From Dielma fastidiosa (lineage in GTDB: Bacteria; Bacillota_I; Bacilli_A; Erysipelotrichales; Erysipelotrichaceae), in assembly GCF_000313565.1 (NCBI RefSeq), contig NZ_HE578928.1:22466-86465 (forward strand): DNA of 64,000 bases. The letters are read 5' to 3'. The position numbers and the translations under genes were made by a program. This document shows positions 1 through 8,182 of this stretch, piece after piece. The notes beneath the pieces are model-generated. The model was not told the DNA's origin. It searched no databases and worked only from the letters and a program-made list of their open reading frames with translations. Every line of letters starts with the position of its first letter. Position 1 is the first letter of the stretch.

Positions 1-332
1 CGGATATCCACCTCGGTTTCATTCTTCTCGGCATTGATGGCAGCTAATTCAAGGGCCCGGGGATTAACATCAATCATCGTCACCTTTGATGCCGGATTCA
101 TTTTCTTCAGCACAACTCCCAAAGTCCCATAGCCGCAGCCAACGTCAAGCAGATTATTCCCTAATTTTTCCTTTTCAAGCGCTTCTAAGAAAATCATTGA
201 GCCATAATCGACATATTCCTTAGAAAACACACCATTATCAGTTATAAATGAAAACTTAAAGCACGAAAACCGGAAAGTTATTTCCTTCCGGTTTTGAGCT
301 AATTGACGATTATCTGTAAAATAATGATTCAT
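1..332 (-). CDS. rsmC: RsmC-type small-domain methyltransferase (partial, 3' end outside window)
   Basis: A class I SAM-dependent methyltransferase of the RsmC/YbxB type, which would methylate a guanosine in 16S rRNA. About 110 N-terminal residues are visible and the gene runs off the left edge. The start is the ATG at 332, preceded by an AAAAGGACGG ribosome-binding site. The SAM-binding motif I reads LLDVGCGYGTLG, followed by the acidic motif II region IDVNPRALELA. In Bacillus the same gene (ybxB) follows rplL and precedes rpoB, so position supports the call. The catalytic motif lies outside the window. Confidence 0.82.
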   Translation of the reverse strand, partial: MNHYFTDNRQLAQNRKEITFRFSCFKFSFITDNGVFSKEYVDYGSMIFLEALEKEKLGNNLLDVGCGYGTLGVVLKKMNPASKVTMIDVNPRALELAAINAEKNETEVDI

Positions 333-355
333 AGTATCGCCGTCCTTTTTAGGTG

Positions 356-380
356 ACAAAAAGCCTTTACGGCTTTTTGT
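356..380 (-). terminator. Intrinsic terminator/attenuator after rplL
   Basis: A perfect 10-bp inverted repeat (ACAAAAAGCC / GGCTTTTTGT) with a 5-nt loop lies between rplL and the methyltransferase. The T-rich right arm resembles a rho-independent terminator read on the minus strand. It probably lowers read-through from the abundant L7/L12 message. Confidence 0.65.
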
Positions 381-404
381 ATTAAAAATTCTGAATGAAG
401 ACTA

Positions 405-776
405 CTATTTAATTTCTACAGTTGCGCCAGCTTCTACTAATTTAGCCTTGATAGCTTCAGCTTCTTCTGGTTTGATGTTTTCTTTGATTGCAGATGGAGT
501 CTTATCAACTAAGCCCTTAGCTTCTACTAAGCCTAAGCCAGTGATTTCACGTACTGCTTTGATAACAGCAACTTTAGTAGCACCAACATCAGTTAATGTA
601 ACAGTAACTTCAGTAGGTCCTGTAGGAGCAGCAGTGTCAGCAGCAGCAGCAACAGCAACTGGAGCAGCAGCAGTAACACCGAATTCTTCTTCGATTGCTT
701 TGATTAAGTCGTTTAATTCAAGAATTGTCATCTCTTTAAGAGAAGCAATAACATCTTCTGTATTTAATTTTGCCAT
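405..776 (-). CDS. rplL: 50S ribosomal protein L7/L12
   Basis: Stalk protein of the large ribosomal subunit. It forms dimers on L10 and recruits translation factor GTPases. At 123 aa it has the normal family length. The N-terminal dimerisation helices (about 1-35, including [20 protein letters not shown]) are followed by an Ala/Pro-rich hinge (about 36-55) and the C-terminal factor-binding domain with [20 protein letters not shown]. An AGGAGGAAATA ribosome-binding site precedes the ATG. It follows rplJ by 26 nt in the same transcript, so the L10 leader upstream of rplJ should control both. Confidence 0.98.
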   Translation of the reverse strand: MAKLNTEDVIASLKEMTILELNDLIKAIEEEFGVTAAAPVAVAAAADTAAPTGPTEVTVTLTDVGATKVAVIKAVREITGLGLVEAKGLVDKTPSAIKENIKPEEAEAIKAKLVEAGATVEIK

Positions 777-802
777 GATTTATTTCCTCCTGTAATTTGA
801 AT

Positions 803-1312
803 TTATTCAGCTGATTCAGCTGTTTCACCTTTTTGATCTGCAACTGCTTTAACAGCGCATGCGAAGCTGCGTACTGGAGACTGTAAGCATCCAAGTAACA
901 TAGAGATCATACCTTCGCGGTTTGGCAGTTTTGATAATGCAGTGATCGTTTCCTGATCAACCACTTTACCTTCAACAGCACCAGCTTTAATCACTAACTT
1001 GTCGTGTTTTTTAGCAAATTTTGCAAGTACACGTGCCGGAGCAACAGCATCTTTACCAAATGCAATTGCGTTAGGTCCGGTCAGGGTTTCAGTTAATTCT
1101 GCATAACCAACTTCTTCAGCGGCGCGCTGTGCAAGTGAATTCTTGTAAACTTTGAATTCTACTTCTTCTGCACGCAGTTCGCGGCGAAGTTCAGTAACTT
1201 CTTTAACTGTCAACCCACGATATTCGACAACGACTGCAGATTGCGATTCGCGCATTTTCTCGGCGATCTCAGCAACGACTGCCTTCTTGCCATCGATAAT
1301 CGTTTGGTTCAT
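803..1312 (-). CDS. rplJ: 50S ribosomal protein L10
   Basis: Base of the ribosomal stalk. It binds 23S rRNA through its N-terminal domain and L7/L12 dimers through its C-terminal helix. The 169-aa product is of family length and shows the conserved early segment [20 protein letters not shown] and then [22 protein letters not shown] ribosome-binding site precedes the ATG. It is the first gene after a leader RNA of about 150 nt and is co-transcribed with rplL. L10 is the known autoregulator of this leader type. Confidence 0.98.
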   Translation of the reverse strand: MNQTIIDGKKAVVAEIAEKMRESQSAVVVEYRGLTVKEVTELRRELRAEEVEFKVYKNSLAQRAAEEVGYAELTETLTGPNAIAFGKDAVAPARVLAKFAKKHDKLVIKAGAVEGKVVDQETITALSKLPNREGMISMLLGCLQSPVRSFACAVKAVADQKGETAESAE

Positions 1313-1466
1313 AGTTTTGCACCTCCTAATTTATCTATCACAATATATCCGCATAATAAAATGCTCACACCGAAAGACAGCATGAGCATGAAAGAGTAAT
1401 GTTTCTTTCTACCTCGGCAACGTGATTAAGCCATAGGCCGTTGCTGTCTGTGGTATATATTGATAA
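1313..1466 (-). ncRNA. Ribosomal protein L10 leader (autoregulatory 5' UTR)
   Basis: The untranslated leader between the rplJ promoter and rplJ. On the minus strand it contains GACAGCAACGGCC, a GCCGAGG element and, near its end, an inverted repeat ATGCTCA/TGAGCAT (1361-1389) followed by TTTATT. This matches the layout of Firmicute L10 leaders, in which L10(L12)4 binding to a kink-turn region favours an attenuator hairpin. The attenuator's T tract is weak. Identification rests on position and recognisable motifs, not on a covariance search. Confidence 0.75.
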
Positions 1467-1473
1467 CAGTCTT

Positions 1474-1502
1474 ATTCTAATCTATAACTTTTTGTTTGTC
1501 AA
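1474..1502 (-). promoter_or_regulatory. Sigma-A promoter for rplJ-rplL
   Basis: On the minus strand: -35 TTGACA, 17-nt spacer, -10 TAGAAT. It lies directly after the rplA stop codon, so rplJL has its own promoter downstream of rplKA. Confidence 0.85.
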
Positions 1503-1508
1503 CAAAAA

Positions 1509-2186
1509 CTAGGCAACTTTGATGCCAGGACCCATTGTTGATGAAAGTGTAGCGCCTTTTAAGTAGATGCCTTTAACAGCAGCAGGACGGGCACGCATGA
1601 TTACATCATTGATAGCCTGGAAGTTTTCAGCAAGCTTAGCTTCATCAAATGAAACTTTACCGATCAGAACATTGATATTTCCTTCTTTGTCTACACGGTA
1701 TTCAATCTTACCTTTTTTAACATCTTCAACTGCTTTCGCAATATCCATTGTTACAGTGCCAGTTTTAGGATTTGGCATTAAGCCCTTAGGACCTAACACA
1801 CGGCCTAATTTACCTAATTCACCCATCATTGCAGGGATAGCGATTAATACGTCAAATTCGAACCAGCCTTTGCCGATCTTTTCGATCAGTTCTTTGCCGC
1901 CTACAAAATCTGCGCCAGCATCGATAGCTTCCTGTTCCTTAGGTCCGTTAGCGATAACACAAACTTTTTGTGTACGGCCTGTACCATGAGGAAGTACCAT
2001 TGCGCCACGAATCTGCTGATCAGCATGACGAGGGTCTACATTCAATCTGAATGATGCCTCTACTGATGCATCGAATTTTTCATAGCTAGTTTTCTTAACT
2101 AAAGCTACGGCTTCTTCGATTGTGTATACTTTGCTGCGGTCAACTAATTTAGCAGCTTCTGAATATTTCTTTCCTACTTTTGCCAT
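1509..2186 (-). CDS. rplA: 50S ribosomal protein L1
   Basis: Large-subunit protein of the L1 stalk, involved in E-site tRNA release, and the autoregulator of the rplKA message in many bacteria. The 225-aa length is close to the usual 225-235. Conserved segments include [17 protein letters not shown] near residue 45, the [19 protein letters not shown] signature near residue 130, and a C-terminal [13 protein letters not shown]. It follows rplK by 20 nt. No promoter is evident between the two. Confidence 0.98.
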   Translation of the reverse strand: MAKVGKKYSEAAKLVDRSKVYTIEEAVALVKKTSYEKFDASVEASFRLNVDPRHADQQIRGAMVLPHGTGRTQKVCVIANGPKEQEAIDAGADFVGGKELIEKIGKGWFEFDVLIAIPAMMGELGKLGRVLGPKGLMPNPKTGTVTMDIAKAVEDVKKGKIEYRVDKEGNINVLIGKVSFDEAKLAENFQAINDVIMRARPAAVKGIYLKGATLSSTMGPGIKVA

Positions 2187-2206
2187 TTTATGTTACCTCA
2201 GCCTTT

Positions 2207-2623
2207 CTATTCCATACCTTCAACTTTAATACCCATGTTACGAGCTGTACCAGCGATGATTTTCATAGCTGATTCTACGTCATTGGCATTAAGGTCTGGC
2301 ATTTTGTATTCTGCGATTTCACGAACCTGATCAGCAGTAATCGTACCAACGATTTGTTTCTGATTAGTTCCGGCTTTTTTAACGCCAGCAGCTTTTTTGA
2401 TCATGATAGCAGCTGGTGTAGTCTTTAATACGAAGTCAAAGCTCTTATCTTCGTATGCAGTGATTACGACTGGTACTAAGTCACCAGCACGTTCTCTTGT
2501 AGCATCATTGAATGCTGAACAGAACTGCGGCATGTTGATACCTGCTGATGCAAGCGCCGGTCCTGGTTTAGCTCCCCCTGCAGGGAATTGTAATTTGCAG
2601 ATTTTTGCAACTTTCTTACTCAC
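2207..2623 (-). CDS. rplK: 50S ribosomal protein L11
   Basis: Binds the GTPase-associated centre of 23S rRNA. The N-terminal domain contains [19 protein letters not shown], the classical proline-rich factor-binding face. I place the start at the GTG at 2623 because AGGAGG sits 8 nt upstream of it. The alternative GTG three codons earlier overlaps that ribosome-binding site. This gives 138 aa, close to the 141 normal for the family. It is the first gene of the rplKA unit. Confidence 0.97.
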   Translation of the reverse strand: MSKKVAKICKLQFPAGGAKPGPALASAGINMPQFCSAFNDATRERAGDLVPVVITAYEDKSFDFVLKTTPAAIMIKKAAGVKKAGTNQKQIVGTITADQVREIAEYKMPDLNANDVESAMKIIAGTARNMGIKVEGME

Positions 2624-2654
2624 AAGACACACCTCCTATATTTTGTTTGTCTTA

Positions 2655-2694
2655 TGCTGTGGTTTTATGAACGGTTGCTCGCTCTCCCACGCAT
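2655..2694 (-). promoter_or_regulatory. L1-binding leader motif upstream of rplK (putative)
   Basis: In the rplK 5' UTR the minus strand reads GCGTGGGAG, an internal loop, then ACCACAGC, giving a short pairing GTGG/CCAC. A GTGGGAG...CCAC leader element precedes rplK in many Firmicutes and mimics the 23S rRNA site bound by L1. The call rests on motif and position only. Confidence 0.5.
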
Positions 2695-2724
2695 GAATAA
2701 AAACGCACATTGCGTGCATTTAAT

Positions 2725-2753
2725 AGTTTATCGTATAAAGCCGATAAAATCAA
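2725..2753 (-). promoter_or_regulatory. Sigma-A promoter for rplK-rplA
   Basis: On the minus strand: -35 TTGATT, 17-nt spacer, -10 TAAACT, giving a leader of roughly 95 nt before the rplK GTG. It lies just after the proC start region and so separates proC from the ribosomal genes. Confidence 0.8.
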
Positions 2754-2769
2754 TACTTTTTTGAAACTT

Positions 2770-3573
2770 TTAGGAATTCATTTCCTTTAAACGGTCAGTG
2801 CATGCCTTCATACCTGCCAAAACCGCATCCCGGAAGCCTTTTTCTTCTAATTTAGCAACCGCTTCAATCGTTGTGCCGCCTGGTGAGCAGACCATGTCTT
2901 TTAACTGTTCCGGATGAATGCCGCTTTCAAGCACCATCTTTGCCGAGCCTAAGACTGCCTGAGCAGCAAAGGTTAAGGCCATGGATCTTGACATACCGTC
3001 ACGCACCGCGCCATCGCACAATGCGTTAATCAGCATAAAAATATAAGCCGGTGATGATCCGCTGACCGCCGGTACTGCATCCATTAGATGTTCAGGGATT
3101 ATTTCCGCTTTGCCAAAGCTTGTGAAGATTGCCATCGTTTCTTCAATATCCTTTTGGGTACAGTTCTTATTCGGGGTAACCGCGCTCATTCCCTCGCCTA
3201 CTGAAGCCGGGGTATTAGGCATCGTGCGGATGATCTTTGTTTCCGCGCTGCTCAGCTTCTCCATATTCGCCAGACTCTGACCGGCAGCCACAGAGATCAA
3301 TACCTTATCCTCGCTAAGCACCTCCTTGATCTGCGCAAACACTTCATCAAACAGATAAGGCTTAACCGCCAAGATGATTAAATCTGCGTTTTCAACAACC
3401 TCGCGATTGCTGTTTACCGCGCAGACATGAAGCTTTGCCGCCAGTTCCTCCCGCTTAGCTGGGGTAGCCGTATGGATAAAAATGTGCTCTGGGGCCAGCA
3501 AGCCAGCCTTTAATATACCATTTAAAATAGCGCCGCCCATATTTCCGCAGCCAATAAAACCAATATTTCTCAT
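2770..3573 (-). CDS. proC: Pyrroline-5-carboxylate reductase
   Basis: Catalyses the last step of proline synthesis, NAD(P)H-dependent reduction of 1-pyrroline-5-carboxylate. The 267-aa protein starts with the Rossmann motif NIGFIGCGNMGGAI. It carries the family signature near the C-terminal third (SGSSPAYIFMLINALCDGAVRDGM) and then CSPGGTTIEAVAKLEEKGFR. An AGGAGATGAACAT ribosome-binding site precedes the ATG. It sits between nusG and rplK, where most Firmicutes have no gene. A terminator after nusG and the rplK promoter bracket it, so it may be expressed separately. Confidence 0.96.
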   Translation of the reverse strand: MRNIGFIGCGNMGGAILNGILKAGLLAPEHIFIHTATPAKREELAAKLHVCAVNSNREVVENADLIILAVKPYLFDEVFAQIKEVLSEDKVLISVAAGQSLANMEKLSSAETKIIRTMPNTPASVGEGMSAVTPNKNCTQKDIEETMAIFTSFGKAEIIPEHLMDAVPAVSGSSPAYIFMLINALCDGAVRDGMSRSMALTFAAQAVLGSAKMVLESGIHPEQLKDMVCSPGGTTIEAVAKLEEKGFRDAVLAGMKACTDRLKEMNS

Positions 3574-3621
3574 ATGTTCATCTCCTGATTTCTGCTTCCA
3601 TCATATCACACCCAAAGAAAA

Positions 3622-3640
3622 AAGAGGACTAAGTCCTCTT
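3622..3640 (-). terminator. Rho-independent terminator after nusG
   Basis: A perfect stem AAGAGGAC/GTCCTCTT is followed on the minus strand by TTTTTTCTTT. It overlaps the nusG stop codon and ends the rpmG-secE-nusG transcript before proC. Confidence 0.88.
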
Positions 3641-4187
3641 AAAATTCGATTTTTTCAAGATCGCCGTAACTGATTTCCGTTGGTGTTTCACGGCCAAACA
3701 GAATAGTCAGCACAGTAGCTACCTGAGTTTCATCATTTAATGATTCAACACTACCCTCAACGCCCTGGAAAGCTCCTGTTAAGATCTTCACACGGTCGCC
3801 GACAGCAAAATCGATCTGTACTTTTGTCTCACGAATTCCTAAACGACGGAGAATAGACTCCATTTCATCCTCAGCAACCGGGAAAGGCTTCGCACCACCC
3901 CCAGATGATCCGATAAATCCAGTTACACCTGGTGTATTACGCACAACATACCAAGCTTCATCTGTCATTTCCATTTCAACGAATAAGTAACCAGGGAATA
4001 GATTATAAGTCTTTTCTACCTTTTTACCATTCTTGAATTCAATTTCTTTTTCTTCAGCTACAATGATCTGAAACAGATAATCCTGCAGATTCATTGTATC
4101 AATACGTCTTTGAAGATTTTCTTTTACTTTATTTTCATGTCCGGCATATGTATTAACTACATACCATTCGCGCTTAATATCTTCCAT
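3639..4187 (-). CDS. nusG: Transcription termination/antitermination factor NusG
   Basis: RNA polymerase-associated elongation factor. The N-terminal NGN domain begins EWYVVNTYAGHENKVKENL and includes NLFPGYLFVEMEMTDEAWYVVRNTPGVTGFIG. A C-terminal KOW domain follows (GDRVKILTGAFQGVEGSVES, about 125-145). I use the ATG at 4187 (182 aa), which has AGGTG a few bases upstream. A longer reading starting at a TTG would run back over the secE stop. It follows secE by 7 nt. Confidence 0.97.
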   Translation of the reverse strand: MEDIKREWYVVNTYAGHENKVKENLQRRIDTMNLQDYLFQIIVAEEKEIEFKNGKKVEKTYNLFPGYLFVEMEMTDEAWYVVRNTPGVTGFIGSSGGGAKPFPVAEDEMESILRRLGIRETKVQIDFAVGDRVKILTGAFQGVEGSVESLNDETQVATVLTILFGRETPTEISYGDLEKIEF

Positions 4188-4194
4188 GATACAC

Positions 4195-4371
4195 CTACAT
4201 TCCAATAAATCTTATAAAAGACACTGCGATGAATTCACAAAGAACAAAGAACAATGCGAATGAAGCTGTGAACAACAGTACGATTCCTGACTTCTTCGCA
4301 AGCTCACCGAGCTTCGGCCAGCGCACGCGCTGCAATTCCTGTATAATTCCTGAGATACTAAACCACTTCAT
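4195..4371 (-). CDS. secE: Preprotein translocase subunit SecE
   Basis: Small membrane clamp subunit of the SecYEG channel. The 58-aa product has an amphipathic N-terminal helix with the conserved RVRWPKLGEL segment and one transmembrane span (about residues 28-50), the usual Gram-positive architecture. The ATG at 4371 has AGGAGGG spaced 6 nt upstream. It sits between rpmG and nusG, the canonical order. Confidence 0.95.
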   Translation of the reverse strand: MKWFSISGIIQELQRVRWPKLGELAKKSGIVLLFTASFALFFVLCEFIAVSFIRFIGM

Positions 4372-4382
4372 AAATTGCCCTC

Positions 4383-4532
4383 CTATTTTGTTTCCTTGTG
4401 AATCGTATGCTGTCCGCATTTAGGACAGTATTTCTTCAATTCGATTCGTTCCGTATGCGTTTTTTTATTTTTAGTCGTCGTATAATTACGAGAAAGACAA
4501 ACAGTACATGTCAAGATAACCTTATCTTTCAT
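4383..4532 (-). CDS. rpmG: 50S ribosomal protein L33
   Basis: A small large-subunit protein of 49 aa, starting MKDKVILTC at 4532 with AGAGGTG upstream. It keeps four cysteines in two pairs (CTVC near residue 9 and CPKC near residue 36), so it is a zinc-binding form of L33. First gene of the rpmG-secE-nusG unit. Confidence 0.96.
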   Translation of the reverse strand: MKDKVILTCTVCLSRNYTTTKNKKTHTERIELKKYCPKCGQHTIHKETK

Positions 4533-4560
4533 GTGTTTCACCTCTTTCGTATGCCTATTA

Positions 4561-4589
4561 ACTTTATCACAATCACTTTTGATAGTCAA
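4561..4589 (-). promoter_or_regulatory. Sigma-A promoter for rpmG-secE-nusG
   Basis: On the minus strand: -35 TTGACT, 17-nt spacer, -10 TAAAGT. It overlaps the 3' end of the sigma-factor gene and lies about 30 nt before the rpmG ATG. Confidence 0.8.
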
Positions 4590-5196
4590 TTATTCCAGCT
4601 AAAATCTTTTTTATCTTATGCAGAATATAACCGACATGTTTAACCGTATGACCGCTTTTTTCAGCAATTTCACGATAAGTACAGCCAGCCTTGCGCAGCA
4701 GCCAGATCTGCCGTTCATCTTCACTGAGCTGCGCTTCTACTTCTTTTACCTTATTCTGTGCTTCTTTTAATTCAAAACTCCATTTAGGATCAAACTCAGC
4801 CTGATTATTTTGTACCAGGGAAATCAGGTAACAGCCCTCATCCTCGCTTAAATCTAAATCTAAGGAAGTACATGTCGCAAACATATAGTTAGCCTGCGAA
4901 CGCGTCTTCCGCAAGTATGAACGCACACAGGTAGTAATGCATAAGGACGCGTAATAAGAAAAAGGCACTCCGGTTTCATCATGATACTGATTTACCGCTT
5001 CAATCAGCGACAGCATACATTTTGATTTAAGATCATGAAATTCATCACTGCGCAGATGCTTACCGCCGCCGCTGGATACCGTTTTGCGTATAATTCTCTC
5101 AATCCGCTGTTCATAAAGCTTAATCAGCAGCTTCTGTGCTTCCTCATCCTGTTCACTCATCAAATACAAAAGCTCATAATCATTCATTGTTTCCAT
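4573..5196 (-). CDS. SigH-like sigma-70 family sigma factor
   Basis: A 207-aa alternative sigma factor. Region 2 spans about residues 15-95 ([25 protein letters not shown], then [22 protein letters not shown]). Region 4 lies at the C-terminus ([39 protein letters not shown]), a helix-turn-helix for the -35 element. Its place between rlmB and rpmG is that of sigH in Bacillus and Clostridium. SigH directs transition-state and early sporulation or competence genes there. What it controls here cannot be read from the sequence. The ribosome-binding site is AGAGGTGGG. Confidence 0.8.
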   Translation of the reverse strand: METMNDYELLYLMSEQDEEAQKLLIKLYEQRIERIIRKTVSSGGGKHLRSDEFHDLKSKCMLSLIEAVNQYHDETGVPFSYYASLCITTCVRSYLRKTRSQANYMFATCTSLDLDLSEDEGCYLISLVQNNQAEFDPKWSFELKEAQNKVKEVEAQLSEDERQIWLLRKAGCTYREIAEKSGHTVKHVGYILHKIKKILAGIIDYQK

Positions 5197-5221
5197 TCCC
5201 TGCCCACCTCTTTTTTAATTA

Positions 5222-5947
5222 CTAAAGCGGATGGCGATGACTGTAAATCTCATAAAGCAGGATTGAGCAGGCAACTGACGCATTCAGCGATGTAACACTG
5301 CCTGCCATCGGCAAAGCGATGCAGTAATCACAATTTTTCCGCACCAGATTGGAGATGCCAAAGCCCTCTGAGCCAATGACTAACAGCAGCGGCACATCAT
5401 ACTGCCCTTCGCGATAATCTTTAGCGTCATGCGCATCAGCGCCAACTGCCCAAAACCCCTTCTCTTTTAAATCCTTGATTGTCTGAACCAGATTCGTTAC
5501 TACAGCAACCTTCACCGTATCGATAGCACCAGTAGATACCTTAGCAACCGTCGGCGTAAGCTGTACACTGCGATGCTTGCCGATAATCACGCCGTCAGCG
5601 CCGACACAGTCACACGTTCTAAGAATGGCTCCCAGATTGTGCGGATCTTCCAGACCGTCCAGCATGACTAATAACGGGGTTTTGCCTGCTGGTACAGCCT
5701 TTAAAATCTCATCGACTGAATAAGTTTTATATTCATCAATGCTTGCCGCGATTCCCTGATGATGATCAGTTTTAAGCAATGCTTCAAGCTTCTTCTTATT
5801 CAGCACGCGCACCGGAATCTTTTTCTGTTTCAGTAAGTCTTCAAAAGAACGATCCTTCATCCCTTCCTGAATCAATACCTCATAAATCTTTTTATCGTCA
5901 TTCAGCAGCTGCTTCACGACATTCTTCCCGTATACATATTGTGCCAT
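5222..5947 (-). CDS. rlmB: 23S rRNA (guanosine-2'-O-)-methyltransferase RlmB
   Basis: TrmH/SPOUT-family methyltransferase that modifies a P-loop guanosine of 23S rRNA (G2251 in E. coli). The 241-aa product has an N-terminal substrate-binding domain (about 1-75). The knotted SPOUT domain follows, with LDGLEDPHNLGAILRTCDCVGADGVI (motif 1), VIGSEGFGISNLVRKNCD (motif 2) and IALPMAGSVTSLNASVACSI (motif 3, SAM knot). The gene follows mrnC directly, as in other Firmicutes. The ribosome-binding site is AGGAG. Confidence 0.95.
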   Translation of the reverse strand: MAQYVYGKNVVKQLLNDDKKIYEVLIQEGMKDRSFEDLLKQKKIPVRVLNKKKLEALLKTDHHQGIAASIDEYKTYSVDEILKAVPAGKTPLLVMLDGLEDPHNLGAILRTCDCVGADGVIIGKHRSVQLTPTVAKVSTGAIDTVKVAVVTNLVQTIKDLKEKGFWAVGADAHDAKDYREGQYDVPLLLVIGSEGFGISNLVRKNCDYCIALPMAGSVTSLNASVACSILLYEIYSHRHPL

Positions 5948-5948
5948 A

Positions 5949-6332
5949 TTATTGCGCTCCTAACATAACAATTTCGTTCCAAAGCTGTTCCATTCTCAAC
6001 AATTCACCGCTTAGCTGATAATAACCCCAGATAGCCTCAAGCCCGGTAGCCAGCCGATACGTAGCAACATCGGCATTTTTGGCAATGGAAGCGGTCTGCG
6101 CGTTGCGGCCCCGGCGGATGATTGCCAATTCTTCTTCGGTAAAGAAGCCTTTATCAATCAGCGTCATCAGATAATAAGCCTGTGCCTTGGCACTGACCCA
6201 TTTCGCTGTCATACGCTGCAGTTCATTAGGTTTCTGCAGACCTCTTGATACAAGCAGCTCACGCACCTTCAGCGTCATTACCGCATCGCCGATAAATGCC
6301 AGGGTCGTACCATTGTAAGGAACGATTTCCAT
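5949..6332 (-). CDS. mrnC: Mini-ribonuclease III
   Basis: A 127-aa RNase III catalytic domain without a dsRNA-binding domain. In Bacillus this enzyme trims the ends of 23S precursor rRNA. The motif LAFIGDAVMTLKVRELLVSRG near residue 10 carries the metal-binding Asp, and GRNAQTASIAKNADVATYR lies near residue 80. The start overlaps the cysS stop by one base (TAATG), implying coupled translation. Confidence 0.94.
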   Translation of the reverse strand: MEIVPYNGTTLAFIGDAVMTLKVRELLVSRGLQKPNELQRMTAKWVSAKAQAYYLMTLIDKGFFTEEELAIIRRGRNAQTASIAKNADVATYRLATGLEAIWGYYQLSGELLRMEQLWNEIVMLGAQ

Positions 6333-7666
6333 TACAGCAGACCTCTTTCCATTAAGACAGCACGGTATTGATCAGCAGCTTCGAAATTCTTTTCCGCCTT
6401 AGCTTGGTTCCAGTTTGCGAAAACATTCTTATCATCATCACTTAAAACAATGCGGTCAAGCTTAATACCTAACACATAAAGCATCTTTTCAATCGTAATC
6501 ACCAAAGCAGCTACACGGCCATAATCAATCTCTCGTGTACGCACCGCCGCATTCAGCTGCTTATTTGTATCAAACAAAGCTTTAAAGGCATTAGGCGTAT
6601 TCAAATCATCACTCATCGCGTCAAGAAATGCCTGCCAGAGTGTTTCATCTGGATTACCTGCCAGCTCAATACCCGCAAGCCCTAACTTAACATAAGCCTG
6701 TTTCAGTGATGTCTTAATTTTCTCTAATTCTGTCTGCGCTGTTTCAACCGCCTGATCATTAAGATTTAACGGTGCACGGTAATGCGCTGACAGCATCAGC
6801 CATCTTACGACATTGCCGCCCAGCTTTTCCACAATATCTTTTACCCAAATCACATTACCCAAGGATTTAGACATTTTTTCACCATCGATGTTGACCATGC
6901 CATTATGCAGCCAGTAATTCGCGATATGCGTACCATAAGCCGCTTCAGACTGAGCAATCTCATTTTCATGATGCGGGAATTTGAGATCCATGCCGCCGCC
7001 GTGTATATCGATTTGATGCTGATGGAATTCATTGTTAATCATAACCACACATTCACTGTGCCAGCCCGGACGTCCCTTAGACCAAGGTGAATCCCATTTA
7101 ATTCCCTCCTCTGTCTTTTTCCACAAGGTAAAATCAAGCGGGTTTTCCTTTAACGCATTTTCATCGATACGCGCGCCTACCATCAAATCCTCGATCTGCT
7201 GATTGCTGAGCTGGCCATAATCATCAATTTTATTAACTCTGAAATAAACATCGCCATCAATCTCATACGCAAAGCCTTTATCTACCAGCAGTTTTATGAA
7301 ATCAATGATTTCATCCATTGTCTCCGTAACCTTTGGTGTCACATCCGGCAGATCCGCATTCAAAGACTGACGATCCGCGTTATAAGCATTGATGAAATGC
7401 TCAGTGATCGTTTTCTCATCAACATTCATTTCAATTGCCTTTTTAATGATTTTATCATCAACATCGGTGAAATTAGAAACAAATTTAACCTTGTAACCCA
7501 ATGCTTCAAAAGTCTTTTTTAATGTATCAAATACAATGATTGGCCGGGCATTGCCAATATGCGGATAGTTATAAACTGTTGGTCCGCAGACATACATGCT
7601 CACTTCATTTTCATTCATCGGTTTAAATGCTTCTACTTTATTATGCAGACTATTAAATAATTTCAT
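6332..7666 (-). CDS. cysS: Cysteinyl-tRNA synthetase
   Basis: Class I aminoacyl-tRNA synthetase that charges tRNA-Cys. The 444-aa product contains the zinc cysteine and HIGH-type motif in CGPTVYNYPHIGNARP (about 23-38), the zinc-site segment GWHSECVVMI, GGGMDLKFPHHENE and the KMSKS loop (KMSKSLGNV). The C-terminal tail is slightly short. I use the ATG at 7666, preceded by AAAGGAGAG. A longer upstream reading runs through the T-box leader and is not credible. Expression should respond to uncharged tRNA-Cys through that leader. Confidence 0.97.
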   Translation of the reverse strand: MKLFNSLHNKVEAFKPMNENEVSMYVCGPTVYNYPHIGNARPIIVFDTLKKTFEALGYKVKFVSNFTDVDDKIIKKAIEMNVDEKTITEHFINAYNADRQSLNADLPDVTPKVTETMDEIIDFIKLLVDKGFAYEIDGDVYFRVNKIDDYGQLSNQQIEDLMVGARIDENALKENPLDFTLWKKTEEGIKWDSPWSKGRPGWHSECVVMINNEFHQHQIDIHGGGMDLKFPHHENEIAQSEAAYGTHIANYWLHNGMVNIDGEKMSKSLGNVIWVKDIVEKLGGNVVRWLMLSAHYRAPLNLNDQAVETAQTELEKIKTSLKQAYVKLGLAGIELAGNPDETLWQAFLDAMSDDLNTPNAFKALFDTNKQLNAAVRTREIDYGRVAALVITIEKMLYVLGIKLDRIVLSDDDKNVFANWNQAKAEKNFEAADQYRAVLMERGLL

Positions 7667-7689
7667 GTTTCTCTCTCCTTTAACAAATA

Positions 7690-7895
7690 AAAAAGCGCCC
7701 CTGTATAGAGACGCTTCAACACGCGGTTCCACTCTAATTGAAATAAATTCCACTCTGACCGTTAACGCCGGCAACGTTTCCTTCTACATATCGAAAGAAC
7801 CCTAAGAGGTGCATTCAGCAAGTCGCTCATTCAGCGTTTCCACCCTTCCGCTGTCTCTGTAAATCAGCTCTACTGCTTACTATTCCCCTATTACT
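7690..7895 (-). promoter_or_regulatory. T-box riboswitch (Cys) controlling cysS
   Basis: The cysS leader contains the canonical T-box AGAGTGGAACCGCG (7722-7735 on the complement). A terminator hairpin AAGCG...CGCTT (7693-7716) follows, ahead of a T run. Upstream is a stem I region with AATAGTAAGCAGTAGAGC and an AGGGTGG-like bulge. The candidate specifier reads GAA-TGC-ACC with the Cys codon TGC at 7811-7813, which matches the downstream gene. Uncharged tRNA-Cys would stabilise the antiterminator. Confidence 0.95.
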
Positions 7896-7909
7896 GGTTT
7901 GTTTAATAT

Positions 7910-7938
7910 AGTATAACAACTATCATCAGAATTTTCAA
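7910..7938 (-). promoter_or_regulatory. Sigma-A promoter for T-box/cysS
   Basis: On the minus strand: -35 TTGAAA, 17-nt spacer, -10 TATACT, about 15 nt before the T-box leader. The -35 box overlaps the stop codon of the preceding small gene. Confidence 0.88.
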
Positions 7939-8162
7939 ATCATTTCTCTTGATAAGAAGTAATACTCAACATTCAGTTTTTCAATAGCCGTAACAATATC
8001 AACCAGCTCTACATGATTCTTGTACGTAATTGAGCATTTCTTGCGCTGCAGATCCGTATCGATTGCCACAACGCCATCAATTTCCTTCAAGCTCTGACAT
8101 AACTCATCAGAATTTTTCTGATTATTCAGCAGCGGTATATAGTATTTAATAACTTTTGTCAT
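7935..8162 (-). CDS. Small HMA-fold-like protein lacking the CxxC metal site
   Basis: A 75-aa cytosolic protein. The pattern of a short strand (VIKYYIPLL), a helix (NSDELCQSLKEI), DGVVAIDTDLQRKKCSITY and a second helix (LVDIVTAIEKL) resembles the heavy-metal-associated ferredoxin-like fold. The usual CxxC in the first loop is replaced by LNNQKNS, and the two cysteines are elsewhere. The start is the ATG at 8162 with GGAGG upstream. It appears monocistronic between gap and cysS, with two inverted repeats in front of it. Function unknown. Metal binding is not supported. Confidence 0.65.
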   Translation of the reverse strand: MTKVIKYYIPLLNNQKNSDELCQSLKEIDGVVAIDTDLQRKKCSITYKNHVELVDIVTAIEKLNVEYYFLSREMI

Positions 8163-8182
8163 AAATTTTCCTCCAAACCTTA

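Noticed and set aside
448..795. Open frames antisense to rplL, rplA, rplK and other ribosomal genes
   Set aside because: They have no ribosome-binding sites, mirror the codon bias of the genes on the other strand and show no family features.
7667..7774. N-terminal extension of CysS through the T-box
   Set aside because: The stretch is the terminator and T-box of the leader RNA. The ATG at 7666 has a proper ribosome-binding site and gives the normal CysS start.
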